Below are positions 44,416-55,126 of a stretch of DNA of 64,000 nt, one piece after another. The notes beneath the pieces were generated by a model. That model saw only the letters and a program-made list of their open reading frames with translations, did not search any database and had not been told where the DNA came from. Numbering within the stretch: position 1 is the stretch's first letter; each line of letters begins with the position of its first letter. The position numbers and the translations under genes were made by a program. This DNA is from Prosopocoilus inquinatus (Eukaryota > Arthropoda > Insecta > Coleoptera > Lucanidae): positions 25,879,001 to 25,943,000 of the forward strand of contig CM069877.1 of NCBI GenBank assembly GCA_036172665.1, in the 5' to 3' direction.

Positions 44416-44437
44416 CGGATAAAAAAAATATGCTTTA

Positions 44438-44583
44438 ATGTGAATCTGAAGATAATTTACCCGACGTGCCTACTTAAAGAAACGTAGTTAGAGTAAAGCA
44501 CGTTTGATTTAATTTAATAATTAATATGAATTTGGAGATAATTTACCCGACGTGCCAACTTAAAGAAAGTAGTGGGAGCCAAG
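44438..44583 (+). repeat. 86-bp tandem duplication
   Basis: GATAATTTACCCGACGTGCC occurs at 44451 and 44537, with flanking ACTTAAAGAAA and AAGCA conserved. Confidence 0.8.
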
Positions 44584-45432
44584 CATCTAAACAAGTAACT
44601 CGCGTTTGTTTTAATTCGCAATACCAGATGCACATTAGCAAAACCCAGTGGCAGTCGGTGCATGTAAACGTAGTACATGACTTGTCCGAGTGTTACTTTA
44701 AAGCTGAAATACACTAGTTTTATTTTCGTAAAATTTAACCGAATTATACTGCATTTTAGTTTCTTCCAAGAGACGCCTTTTTATTGTAATTGTTCCAACA
44801 CTTTCCACCCGTTTCGGGGTCGCTCGTACCACCTTTGGCTTTTTGTTTTACTCGTGCTTGCTTGGATCAGGGTTTAATTGTTGCTTGAGATTGGTGAATT
44901 ATTTTCGATCCTTCTTTCCTTATGTCCATTTCTTCTCTCCCCGCTCCCCGAATCGAGTTAGCAATACTCCATTCTCTACTTAGTGCTCAGGTAAGTCACT
45001 TGCGTTTTGTGCGTATTTTTCGTGTAGCAAAGAAATATTTTCCCAGGGAGAGAAATATACCTTACGGCCTTTGGTCTACTGTAACTAGTTTACCTAAGAT
45101 AAGCACCGTTGTCACGCGCTTATGTCAGCTTGGTGCCTAACTTCATCAGGTGGGTTTAGTCGTTGTTAGCTAATCCGATTCGTGTTTTACGGCTTTCTTT
45201 ATTTCTCGTCCTTCTGCTGCGAAATAATTCGTGGGGCGAGTTCGACGCATTTCTCCGCTGATCGCTTTTGGATGGATTCCTAGCACTTCGAAGGAGAGCC
45301 GTAATCGTCTTTATCTCTGTACACTATCCGACGCTAGACATGTGGAGGATCTGAGGAGCCAAGCTTCTAGCGCGGAGACTCGCCAATTAGGCTAAGTGAC
45401 ACCTACACCTTTCTTTTTTACCGTGTTTCTAT
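44584..45432. other. possible non-coding remnant of an LTR or first exon
   Basis: A T/C-rich, moderately GC-rich region resembling in composition the Gypsy LTR upstream of U5, with a consensus-like donor (GCTCAG then GTAAGT) near 44987. Because a U5-like fragment follows at about 46270, it may be the front of the same LTR split by the element at 45433-46240. The evidence is compositional only. Confidence 0.2.
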
Positions 45433-46240
45433 ACAGGGTGTTGAAAAATTCGTTTGCCAAATTTCTGTAACAAGTAAAGGAGGCGAAAATAAGGTTTTTT
45501 TTCTTATATACCTTAAGGTTGAAATTAATAATTACTTTTCAACTCTGTAAAAATGACTTAATATTGCGGAAACCTAAAGAAATTATTAACATACCAAAAC
45601 GATGTAATTAACTGATTAATTTTTCTTATTATACAAAATGTAAAAGTTCCAGAAATTTGTTTACAGATAATTTTTTGATGTTTATTGTGAATTTTACATT
45701 CTAAAAACAGGTCAATTTTTAATTTAAATTGCGTATTGTTTGGCATTGCACCTGATTATACAGAATGTATAATCACAGGTAAGAGTGATGATGTCACTGA
45801 TTTTTTTAATGACAACCCCAAAGCTTAAGTTGTTATTTCGATAGCCCCCGTGACTGCCAAAACTACAAAAATTTTGACCTCTTTCATAAGCATAAGAAGA
45901 TTAATAATGGAAACTGAAAAGCAGATTTTTAAGATTAACGTTCTCAAATGCATTTCAATTAAAAAATAAGTAAACTTACGGTATAAAACATCGGAAATGA
46001 ATAATATTATCTCAAATTAAATGTTTAAAATGTCTGTCACCAACTTCCTGGCAATATGCCAGCCTAGCTTGAAATTCTTGCAGAACATAGCGAATTATTT
46101 TCTGACATTCCGACCGATTCATTGTCCCTTTTGGTTATTTTTTTGTAAAGTTGTCACACACCCATCTTCTTCCTGAACAATATTACTTAAATCGACTGTA
46201 TTACTTACCAACGGTTGACCAAATTTTTCTGCAATTGTTT
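45433..46240 (-). mobile_element. Tc1/mariner-like transposon, 3' remnant
   Basis: Starts at TACAGGGTGTTGAAAAATTC beside a TA and contains the C-terminus of a DDE transposase on the minus strand. The opposite terminus was not found; the right edge is approximate. Confidence 0.5.
46012..46122 (-). pseudogene. transposase C-terminus (Tc1/pogo-like DDE)
   Basis: Minus-strand frame from an ATG at 46122 to TGA at 46014-46012; the last residues are CQEVGDRHFKHLI. Insect DDE transposases of this type end in a stretch of the form R(L)-x-x-C-x-x-x-x-G-x-x-F-x-HL(I/L). Upstream sequence to about 46200 is frameshifted (QEEDGCVTTL). Only about 35 codons are clear, so the family assignment is tentative. 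Confidence 0.45.
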
Positions 46241-46269
46241 ACCTGATCTTTTGCTTCCGCTGTGTAATT

Positions 46270-46440
46270 TTACTCTGTTTTATTTCTGGTTAATAAATTG
46301 ATAATACATTTTGGACGTAACCGAGTTTTCTTAATTTTTCCGCGGTTCCCAAAAAACTGAGTGGCGTCATTTGATGACATTTTCGCAATGGTTTGAGAAA
46401 CCCACAGTTGTCCCATTACAACTGCCGGACGCACTGAAGT
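46270..46440 (+). repeat. fragment related to the Gypsy LTR (U5 end)
   Basis: In the same order as LTR bases 3050-3235: GGACGTAACCG, TTTTCTTAATTTTTCCGCGG, GAGTGGCG, GGTTTGAGAAACCCAC, TTGTC and CTGCCGGACGC. Clearly the same family group but strongly diverged. Confidence 0.65.
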
Positions 46441-46889
46441 AATTCGTTATTTTTCTTTCCTGTTTTATATACACTAGTTCATGATGCGTCAAACCCACTT
46501 CAAGTATCATATTTCATTTCGATCGTTTCTTTGTTCCTCAATTGCTTGATTGTGCACCGTGGTCTCTTCTCCCTTTTTTCTTCTTGTGGATTTATTTTGA
46601 TCGACCTTGCCGACCGAGTGTGTTAGTCAAGGTATGTGTATTCCATCTTGGGGATCGGGACGTGCATTTCAAGTTTCAGGTTTGTTTAATAGGAGTATTT
46701 TTCTGGAGCAGTGAGTATGTGGTTCTCATTAATTTGAATGAATTTTAAGCGTAACAACATAAATTGAAGAAGGAAGACTCTGATTAAGCCACCACTGAAT
46801 CACTATTCTTATCTGCGCGAACTAGACAAATTGACTATAGTAAATATAGAATTTATCGGTTTTCGACTTTACGTTATTATAACATTATT

Positions 46890-47230
46890 TATTGCAGGAA
46901 TCAGGGCGATTCTCTTGCTAAACATCTATTCGACGAATATCAGATCGATTTGATGCCTCTCGCTAGACAATAATACCCCAGCAGTCATTAAATATATTGC
47001 GTCCCCAATTCATAACTTGGCTAACAATAAGTCTCGTAGAATGCACGGTCATTGCAATTAGTATGGTCCAAAATCTACAGACCCTAAAGAAAGTATAGAC
47101 GTGTATGAGTACTATAATTGCAAAGGAGACCATAGTATTGTGCTACAAGCGTCTCGTTATTATAGGAATCATCTTCGTAATCTGCGGAGAAGCCTGAATC
47201 TGTACATGATGGAGAGTTCTAAAAAAGATC
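46890..47230 (+). pseudogene. possible gag relic of the diverged Gypsy
   Basis: Open segments after the LTR-like fragment give ...DPKESIDVYEYYNCKGDHS, which could be a worn zinc-knuckle region of gag, placed where gag would be. The cysteine pattern is incomplete and stops are frequent, so confidence is low. Confidence 0.25.
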
Positions 47231-47244
47231 GTGTATCTGTTTCA

Positions 47245-47350
47245 TAATTGAAATTAACCTCCGCCTACAATAATTTTTATATCCGTGGATACGTATTTCG
47301 GCAGCTAAGCTGCCATCTTCAGTACGCTACCAACTTAAAAGCACTAAAAA
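47245..47350 (+). repeat. dispersed repeat Z, ribozyme-like half
   Basis: Nearly identical to 24816-24916; the match ends after ACTTAAAAGCACTAA. It contains the same hammerhead-like fold on the minus strand at 47283-47331, with one base change that weakens stem I. Confidence 0.75.
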
Positions 47351-48120
47351 ATGTCTAAAAACAACCTATCTGTTTCAATCAAATGTAGAGGCATCTTAAG
47401 AAATTCAGCAAATCCGAATTTGCAGTAGTAGCTTGCAATGCGGTCTTAAGGCAAATGGCATTTACGCATTAACATTAAACAAAAGCATTTTAATATTAAG
47501 CTGAATCATTTTCTTAGTTATTAACTATTAAGGAAAGTTCCGCATTGAAAAAAAGAATGAAAAAAAGAATGGTGACGGTAATTACACATAAGTTAAATAT
47601 TTTTAGGAAAATTAAAGGTTTATTATAATCGTTAGAAGTACAATAATGTGTGATTACCATCACCTTCATTTTATCCTCCCAATCAATAAAGCACATAAAT
47701 CATTTAATTATATCCACTGGTTATTGAATAAAATTCTAATAATAAAGCTAATTACTGGCTCCCCTTTACGAAGCTTCAGGGAGCAATTAGAAGAACGATT
47801 GCCAATGGTAGGGCGGGTTTTAGACAATTTATCATTCGTACGGAAGTTAGTCCGCCATGTTAATAATTTTTCATTACTTTTTAAGTTTAGATATTATAAA
47901 CTGAATTATATGAGAGTAAAATTAGTTTTCGATTTCATTTTTATTTCTTTCACTGTCTGAATTTGTAGGCTACAGAGTAACAGAGCAAGAGAAATTAAAA
48001 AAAATGCCGCTTTCATATTTTTTAAAATTCTGGAAACAATCAATTTGCTAATTCAATAATTTAAAGCGTGAATTTTGGAATATCCTTCTTGAAGATCAGA
48101 TTTTACAAAATGGAACATTT
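47351..48120. other. no gene seen
   Basis: AT-rich; ORFs at 47514-47696 (-) and 47646-47960 (+) have no domain signature. Confidence 0.35.
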
Positions 48121-48249
48121 TTAGCCGTTTTCATAATCAGACTTTAAGGAAGCTTTAATTTAAAGTCACTTTAAGAATAGGGAAACAAATGTATTTTTTT
48201 AGGTTAAAGTAATTTTAAATTTAAAGTCTTATTATGAAATCGGCCCTTA
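48121..48249. mobile_element. hairpin MITE
   Basis: TTAGCCGTTTTCATAATCAG at the left is mirrored by CTTATTATGAAATCGGCCCTTA at the right; AGACTTTAA pairs next. 129 bp. Confidence 0.7.
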
Positions 48250-48409
48250 GTTTGTTTAGTGTCCTTTACCGGGGTCCTTTTACATAACCCCTGATATCTT
48301 GGTTGCTAAAAAATGTGAAGTTAACGCAAGAGATTTAATTCGAGAAAATATACTGGGTGTTCCATTTAAAATAACAAAGTCGGTACTCATTTGTTATGTT
48401 TTCCGATCG

Positions 48410-48905
48410 TCACTTGTTTGCATTTTTAGTAAATTCTGGCGGTTCAGGTAAGTTCCTAAAACGTTTGTATTTCAAATTTTTTGATATGTCTGATAAAAAA
48501 AGCATATAAGTACCGTTCAAAATATAACTAAAAACCCTGTACAATATCAGCCAGCCAGTTTCAGCAAGTTTATGTGATAGATGCTCATACTTTCTTATAC
48601 CGTACATGAATGTCAAACATCAGTTTTGAATTTTTTGGATGCGATTGCTTGTCATTTTGTCAATAGCAGCATGGTACACTGGAGCACAAAAAGTAAATTG
48701 GGACATAACAAATGCCTCACAGCGCTTCTTTTTTAAATTTTTGTAATATGTTGTCTATACCTAAAAGATTTGTCTAAAATTAAACCAAGACTTTTAGAAT
48801 CAGAAACAAAAATAGGAATTTTGGCATTATTGAGTTTTATATTAATGAGGTTTTCTAAAGTTCTACATATGTCACTATTACTTACTATTACCTTTGTCCC
48901 TTAAG
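48410..48905 (-). pseudogene. LINE ORF2, C-terminal end (Jockey-like)
   Basis: Minus-strand peptide blocks SKSLGLILDKSFRYRQHI, then FCAPVYHAAIDKMTSNRIQK and FMYGIRKYEHLSHKLAETGW, the region after the reverse-transcriptase core in insect Jockey-group LINEs. It has several stops. The RT core itself is missing between here and the endonuclease part, so an internal deletion of roughly 1 kb occurred near 48905. Confidence 0.65.
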
Positions 48906-49359
48906 GTCATAAGGAATTTCAAATTATCAGTCAGCCACGGTGTGTATAATTTCCCGGTTTTGCAAACTTTTAGCGGTATATGATGGTTGAACAAGTCTAA
49001 AATACAGTTCTTAAGAAATTAACTTTTTGTCCAACATCTTCCATTCTATAACTTAAATGCAACGGTAACTGATGTAAATCTTTGTTGAAGTCGTCTGCAT
49101 TGATAATTATAATTACGACACAACCGAAAGACTGTATTAGAATTTTCCAGTTCAGCAATAATATCACAAAAAATGGAATCATGATCTGACAAAGGACATG
49201 TCAATCACACATCTTTAAGTAAAATATCATCAAAAACAATAAACAAGTCAATTAATGATAATTTCGTAACAGTTAAGCGAGTGGGTTCGGTTATGACATG
49301 TCTAAGATTTAAAGATTCTAAAAAATTAGAGAAGGACATTGTTACAGGATTATTTAAGT
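48906..49359 (-). pseudogene. LINE ORF2 endonuclease, second half
   Basis: Minus strand: SFSNFLESLNLRHVITEPTR, SLIDLFIVFDD, LSDHDSIFCDI and PWLTDNLKFLMTL. These are the C-terminal blocks of an AP-endonuclease-like domain (SDH catalytic motif) and the linker to RT. It joins 51130-51475 across foldback D copy 2. Confidence 0.7.
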
Positions 49360-49361
49360 TA

Positions 49362-51127
49362 TACAGGGAGATTCAGGCAACCCTTTTATTAAAAGTTTAC
49401 GGACTTCCTCTTTGAATTTCTATTTCATATTTTGAGGTTATAAGTTAGCGATAATGATCTATTAAAATATAATATTTCGGGCACTTCCGCTTGTACCGGA
49501 AGTTGCTGTCAACTTTCTTATTTTAAATGGAATACTCCATTTTTTATTCCATTTCTGAACTCGTCATGAAATTTTAAAAATATTTTGTGTAACATGTGAT
49601 ACAAGAAAAATTTGCCGTTTTAGAGATATTTTTTTTTTAAATGTTCAAAGTTGCAGTACCTTGTTTGTGATGGTGCCATCTTTGTATAACGAAAGCTATA
49701 ATTTCAATTTTTGACCTGTAGTAGGCTATGCTCATAAACTTTCAGGTCATACCTAATTTTACACAAAATCGTTTACGGGCTGGTTGAAAAGTAACTTTTA
49801 TTCGAACTGATTTCAACTGTCGAAGAGTCATGTTTTTTAAATAGAACACCCAGTATTTTTTTATACTATAAGAATCAGAATTGAATGTTCTTTCGAACTG
49901 TATTAGCGTTCCCTATACCCATCTCTTACCTTTCTCTTTCTATTCATGATTTTCTCTTTGACACATCATTTTTTTTCACTTTTCAGTATTATTCCTGAAT
50001 AGTGTGCTATGAAAATTTAACAAACTCAGGTTTTTTAAATTAATTTCTGACTGTAATTTCAATTTCTTTTTAAAAACCGACAAATAATAATTAAATACAC
50101 ATGTATCATCTGAACTTTTTGTTTATAGGGGAAATTTACACTTACAATACAAAATTTTATGAAAACAAATAAATAAATCAGAAATATTAAAAATAATACA
50201 CAAATTGTTGGTTATAATATTGGCTCTAAGTTGTCCTCGGCTATTATTTAGTAGTAACAACTTTTTACTGTATCTAAGTAATAACGCATTTCCTCGATAT
50301 AACAACTTTTTTTTATTAACTTCTTGAATTGTCGATTTTTTTTATCATAAAATACATTTAGTATGTCTGTGTTTGATTATTCATTTTTTGGTTCTTCGTA
50401 GCGATTAAATTGATTTTTTTTAATTCCTACTAGACGGATGATTTCAAAAATTATAATTCTCTAGTTTTCATAGCCCACTATTTAAAAATAATGCCGAAAA
50501 ATGGAAAAAAATTACGTGCTAAAAAGAAATCATCGATAACGAGTGAACTATGAGAGATAGGGATAGGGAATGCTAAAACAGGACGAGAGAACATTTAAGC
50601 CTGAGTTACCATGGTATAAAAATATACTAGGCGTTCCATTTAAAAAACATGACTTTTCGACAGTTGAAATTAGTTCGAATAGAAGTTACTTTTCAACCAG
50701 ACTGAAAGTAATCAAGTGCAAAACTGGACATGATCTGAAAGAATGTTACTGTAGCCTACTACAGGCCAAAAATGGGCATCGTGGTTTTTGATGCACAAAG
50801 ATGGTAGTATCATAACCAAGGTTTTGAAAGTCTGAGATATTTTTAAAGAATGAAATTATCTCGGAAACGGTTTTTCTTGTATCACATGTTGCACAAAATA
50901 TTTTTAGAATTTTGTGAAGATTTCAAAAAAGCATTAAAAATTGGGGTATTCCATTTAAAATAAGAAAATTGACAGCAATTTCCGGTATAAGCGGAAGTGT
51001 CCGAAATTTGAAAATATTATATTTTGATAGATCCATATCGTTAACTTATAACTGCAAAATGTGAAACAGAAATTCAAAGGAGAAGTTCGTAAACTTTTAA
51101 TGAAAGAGTTGCCTGAATCTCCCTGTA
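49362..51127 (-). mobile_element. foldback element D, copy 2
   Basis: The same TACAGGGAGATTCAG / CTGAATCTCCCTGTA ends as copy 1, with TA at 49360-49361 and 51128-51129. Arms at about 49362-49930 and 50560-51127. The centre is in the opposite orientation to copy 1. It sits inside the LINE endonuclease gene, so it is younger than that LINE. Confidence 0.9.
49985..50305 (-). pseudogene. internal ORF of foldback D, copy 2
   Basis: First frame 50305-50123 contains NNSRGQLRANIITNNLCIIF and ISDLFICF, ending near CKCKF. The following segment (SSDDTCVFNYYLSVF, then the leucine-rich tail) is present, but about 40 bases around the C-x2-C of copy 1 are deleted. Comparing copies shows mostly conservative protein changes. 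Function unknown. Confidence 0.4.
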
Positions 51128-51129
51128 TA

Positions 51130-51475
51130 GATCTATTTTGAAATCACCGCTACAAAAAAAATATTATCTGAATATAGCATACGTTGAGCGTTAGAATTTT
51201 CAAATTTATTAAAAAAGTAATGATAATCTACTTGCGGTGTTTTATAGACAACGCCAGAAACAAAATTATTTGAAGCTATTCGGCAAGATAACCATAAGCA
51301 AATGTTCAATGTTATGACTGTTATCAATAATAGAAAAACGAATTAATTTGTGCACATAAATTTCTACTCCTCCACCACGGCTGCCACGATCTGAACGTAG
51401 AAATATAAAATTATTCATTTGTAGAACATCTGATGGTATATCTTCTTTTAGCCGGGTCTCACATAATTTCAATAT
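51130..51475 (-). pseudogene. LINE ORF2 endonuclease, first half
   Basis: Minus strand: ETRLKEDIPSDVLQMNN, FIFLRSDRGSRGGGVEIYV, then in another frame GVVYKTPQVDYHYFFNKFEN. These are typical blocks of the LINE AP-endonuclease (ET-L start, DR-RGGG, VYRPP). A frameshift near 51320 breaks it. Confidence 0.75.
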
Positions 51476-51779
51476 TATTATTCAAAATGAACCTTTCCAA
51501 ATCTATTTTTTTTGCAATAAAGATCGGTTATTGACATGCCCCGCTTTAATAGTTCTTGCCATAATTAAATAAAATGTGCTAAACGAATGAGTTTGAGTAA
51601 CAGGTAATATCCCCAGAACCTTTGCAATGTTACCTTATTAAAAAAATTAAATGTTTAATAATAAAAAAAAGGAAGAACCGAATTCTCAAGTTCCTAAAAA
51701 AAGCGAACTAAAATAGCGTTATTACTTGTACACACGTCCAGTACATCATTGCTGGAAACAATTTTATTAAATCAACAGA

Positions 51780-52390
51780 TTCAATTTTTTGGATTTTATT
51801 GCCAAGTTTTACAAAAATTCGAGCATTGTTAGTGAACACATTTTTATTCCCTAGCTTTTTAATACATAGTTTGACTAGGCTCATTCGCGCAGACGTTAAG
51901 TCCTCCCGAAAATAATTTTTGTTCCCTTCAGCTTACGTTTCGCATAAAAAATTTCATTTTTTACACTTCGTCGACAAAATTTTACAATTATAGGTCTACC
52001 TTCTCCCCCTTTACGCCTATGACTGCAATCAACGTCTGTTGGCAAAATGTTAACTTTTAATTTCTCACGACATAACTTAATTATTAACTTATCCCTGTCT
52101 TCAGTCTCTCCAGCAGGAGCATCAAGAATTTCGTATATCCGCAAATTGTTTCTTCGAGAATAATACTCTTGACTTTCAATAACATTACGAGGGTAAGTTT
52201 TTCATCCAATACTGCATACTTATCTATGCACGAATCTAGTTTTTCCGTAATCGCAGCGACCAATTTATCGACGAATACGGAAATCGCCAGAATTTTTTTC
52301 ACAACTTTTTGAACCAAGGCTTCATCAGCTTTATCGGCAGAACGCGTTACACGTCTCTTGGGATGAAGGGGTTTTGTTGTTGATGTTATT
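51780..52390 (-). pseudogene. LINE ORF1
   Basis: Minus strand, upstream of ORF2 in transcription order. From about 52390: a basic stretch KPLHPKRRVTRSADKADEAL, a coiled-coil-like segment (KLDSCIDKYAVLDEKL), then the C-terminal RNA-binding part LIIKLCREKLKV, DCSHRRKGGEGRPIIVKFCR and RRSVKNEIFYAKRKLKG. This is the ORF1 protein type with a coiled coil followed by a nucleic-acid-binding domain. Frames change near 52140. ORF1 coats the LINE RNA. Confidence 0.65.
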
Positions 52391-52499
52391 AAATAGTGGG
52401 AGTAATTGATTCACTGAATTCACTTCACTTTGTCCAAATAGGAACAATCTTCTCTTTCATCAATACATGCAGATTCTAAAATATGAAGTACATCATTTA

Positions 52500-53056
52500 C
52501 TGGGATATTTTACACCTGATGAGGAATACTAATAAATTTTTTTTATATTTTGAATGGCTAGTGATACACCAACATCTTCGAAATTTGCCAAAATGGAACG
52601 CTTTGATGCAAAATTATTTATCATTAAAATTTTAAAATATTGTTTAAAATGTGTGATTGTCGGTTTGTTGTTACGACCCCCGTGTTGTCTTATTAGACAG
52701 AACACATTTTCCAGCGGGTCTTGATTGACAAACCGTGACCAGAATAATGACACTTTTCTCTTTTCTTCTTCTCTTCTCTAGTTCCAAGGATTTCAATCAT
52801 TCTAGCTAAAGTTGTTTTCCAATGTTTTAATGAAGGTGGAATAAATTTTGCTTCCTTTTTTTCTGCTTCAAAATACATGTTGTCCAGATCTTTTATGAAA
52901 ATTCTTCAATACGTTACCTGGCCTGATATTTTTGAAACTGCACATTTATACTGCTTTCTTCCAGATGGACACTGTCAAACAGACCGTAAAAAAATTTCAA
53001 AATTTTTGCAGTTCTCAATGCTTCAGAGGTTAACCTTACACTATCTTCATCGTATC
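52500..53056 (-). pseudogene. P-element-like transposase relic
   Basis: Minus strand. An exon at 53056-52918 (acceptor TTTTTCAG, donor GTAACG) with EALRTAKILKFFYGLFDSVH is followed by a second exon containing KFIPPSLKHWKTTLARMIEI and then the diagnostic FVNQDPLENVFCLIRQHGGR block with NKPTITHFKQYFK. N-Q-D-x-L-E-N-x-F-x-x-I-R-x-x-G-G is the C-terminal signature of P-element/THAP9 transposases. A frame change separates the last two segments near 52740. The THAP and first catalytic parts are absent. Confidence 0.65.
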
Positions 53057-53114
53057 CTGAAAAATTGAATCAAAAGTAAATTTTTAAACAAACAAAGTAA
53101 ATTAATTTGTAATT

Positions 53115-53385
53115 ATTGCATTATTGCAGTGGGAATGTCGAGCTACGTTTCTGCTGAAGAAGCCCCAAGCAGGGCTGAAACAGCTGTCCAGAGGCTGCTC
53201 GAGGTTCCCACTGCAATCAAAAACGATTTGCACAAAAATTTTTCTAAAATCTTTCATTATGCTTTGACAGCAAGCATGGCCGCCTTGCATGGGGGACTCA
53301 TTAGGAGCAAATCCCGCTTCAATTTGTCTATCCTACTGCAATGTTAGGTCAAAAAGCGATAGTAAGATGTCGCTATTTTATATAT
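53115..53385 (+). mobile_element. ribozyme repeat family Y, copy 3
   Basis: Contains in order the long stem I strand (GCAGTGGGAATGTCGAGC), hammerhead core, mirrored strand (GCTCGAGGTTCCCACTGC), GATTTGCACAAAAATTTTTCT, GGCCGCCTTGCATGGGGGAC and AGCGATAGTAAGATGTCGCT. It is the reverse orientation of copy 1, with few changes. The ORFs at 53102-53290 (-) and 53129-53347 (+) are shadows. Confidence 0.72.
53148..53196 (+). ncRNA. type-I hammerhead ribozyme, copy 3 (complete)
   Basis: Stem I UUUCUG (53148-53153) with CAGAGG (53189-53194), extended outward by a further roughly 20-bp imperfect stem. Core CUGAAGA at 53154-53160. Stem II AGCCC (53161-53165) with GGGCU (53172-53176). GAAA at 53177-53180. 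Stem III ACAG/CUGU without loop (53180-53187), with predicted cleavage after C53188 (GUC). Every conserved core position is satisfied. Confidence 0.75.
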
Positions 53386-53539
53386 TTAAAATTTCTAAGC
53401 TATTAATTGTTATTAAAATTAATTATTAAATAACGTTAAAAATTTTCGTTCGTTCGTTAAATGACCAATTATTGTGACGTGACCGTCATTTTTATTGTGA
53501 CCACTGTCATGACCGATGTCATTTAAGGAACTTACATCA

Positions 53540-54078
53540 CTACGGGCAACCCACATTAATATTTATGATCTTTTTTTTACGTGTTATAATACCTTTTAGC
53601 TTAATATTGAGCTCCAAATGGCGATCTATATAACTATTTTGTTGACGCAAAGGGTCCTTAAATTCAATGTTACAGCCATCAATGGTCCCAACAATTCCAG
53701 GGTCGCACTTTTGTTTCTTCTTCAATTATAGTTATTTCATTGTTGTTTCATTGTGATCCGGCCACACAATAAATGTACTCTGCAGGTCAGTTCTACAGTT
53801 TTGTCCAAAATAGTTGTCTCACTGCCAAACATTATTGAAATTCCAAATTTATCGGCTATACTTAACAAAACTTCTCCTTTGCCAAGCCACCATAGTGTCA
53901 TAAGTAATTGTTGTTCTGGAGGAATTGGTACTCCTCCACCTTGATAAGATTTAGGCTGCAATTTGAGAGTTCGCATTAATCTGTTAAATGTATCCTTCGT
54001 CATTCGAAATAAAGAAAAAAAGTCAGTGTCTAAGTATGCAGGAATCCACTGGTTATAGTAGTTAAAATTTAAATTCAA
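53540..54078 (-). pseudogene. HARBI1-like PIF/Harbinger transposase relic
   Basis: Minus strand from 54078: YYNQWIPAYLDTDFFSLF, RMTKDTFNRLMRTL, PIPPEQQLLMTLWWLGKGE, SIADKFGIS, then in another frame KCDPGIVGTIDGCNIEFKDP (first acidic residue of the catalytic core) and NINVGCP. This is the HARBI1 order: helix-turn-helix-like N-terminus, then DDE nuclease. The frame changes near 53740, where an 11-base duplication (TTGTTTCATTG) occurs. The catalytic C-terminal half is missing. Confidence 0.75.
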
Positions 54079-54079
54079 T

Positions 54080-55126
54080 TTTATAATTGTTTAACATATT
54101 GAAGTAAGATCAACATATTCGTAATTAACAACAACTTCTTGTACCAAGCCAGACAGAGCACATGATGAACATACTCTGATTACGCATTAACGTTGCAAAC
54201 GAAAGAGCTAATAATATCACAGTAGGTTATAAACAAAACATTACGACTGTGTGACAATTGTCATCATTAAACATCAGTTAGCCAATGAGGTCATCTTTAT
54301 TTCGCTCTTCCTTCTTTCACCAAGTAATCAAAGCCAACTCGATGTTTTTCAATTGAACGTTTGTCATCTGTCTCAACAACAACGGGGAAGAACCTACGTT
54401 ATTTATTAGGTGTATAAAACATGCAAACAAGAATAAAGCACGATTGTTGTAGGGGCTTTCTAAACATTTTCTAGAGTATTAATAGAACTTCCTGTTTGTC
54501 AGCGAGTAATGCAATCGGTTTTTTTTGTCCAAAAAACCATTAAACTTTCGTATGGAAATGATGACGAGGGAGGAAATTGCCGACGCGCGGTTAATTAAAA
54601 TCGAAATCCGCTCGTATTGGAACAGGCTCAGATTGCAGCGATCCATTGTTGAAATTGAAAAATTCTAACATAAAAATTTAACTAATAAATGTGAAAATGT
54701 TATAATAAAACAAGAATTACAATATTACTATTATTATTTTTTACATTTGATTATTACATTTAGCAAGCATTTCTGAAGGTATTACAAAATTGTGGCTTTT
54801 TTTCCCATCTTCACTAATTAAACGCTTACTGTGTAATAGACCAGACAACGTGTTGGTATTTATCTGTTGCGTAATTTAGTTTTATTTCAATTAATTCAAC
54901 TAAAAACTCTCTTTACACAAGCACTACTATCCGGGAGTGTAAATAACATAGATACAGCTTTCATTAACTCTGGCAAACCCGCACTACCATCTCCTTTTCT
55001 TTTGATATAAACACCTGTGTCCAAAATTCTAAATCATTTTGTAAAAAATTTAGCTCAGAATTTTTTTAAGTCTAAACTATATCCAATTCATTTAAAATAC
55101 TATATTCGGAAATTTAGCCGCAAATT
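54080..55126. other. no gene seen
   Basis: A non-repetitive, slightly GC-richer block at about 54550-54660 has no ORF. The rest is AT-rich. It separates two related Harbinger fragments and may be an insertion or flank. Confidence 0.35.

Noticed and set aside
44677..45140. Plus-strand ORFs with a donor-like site
   Set aside because: No domain, and composition resembles an LTR or untranslated region; kept only as a low-confidence non-coding remnant.
48340..48380. TACTGGGTGTTCCATTTAAA as a new foldback end
   Set aside because: It matches the internal arm module of foldback D, but no partner end lies nearby outside the D2 element, so boundaries cannot be supported.
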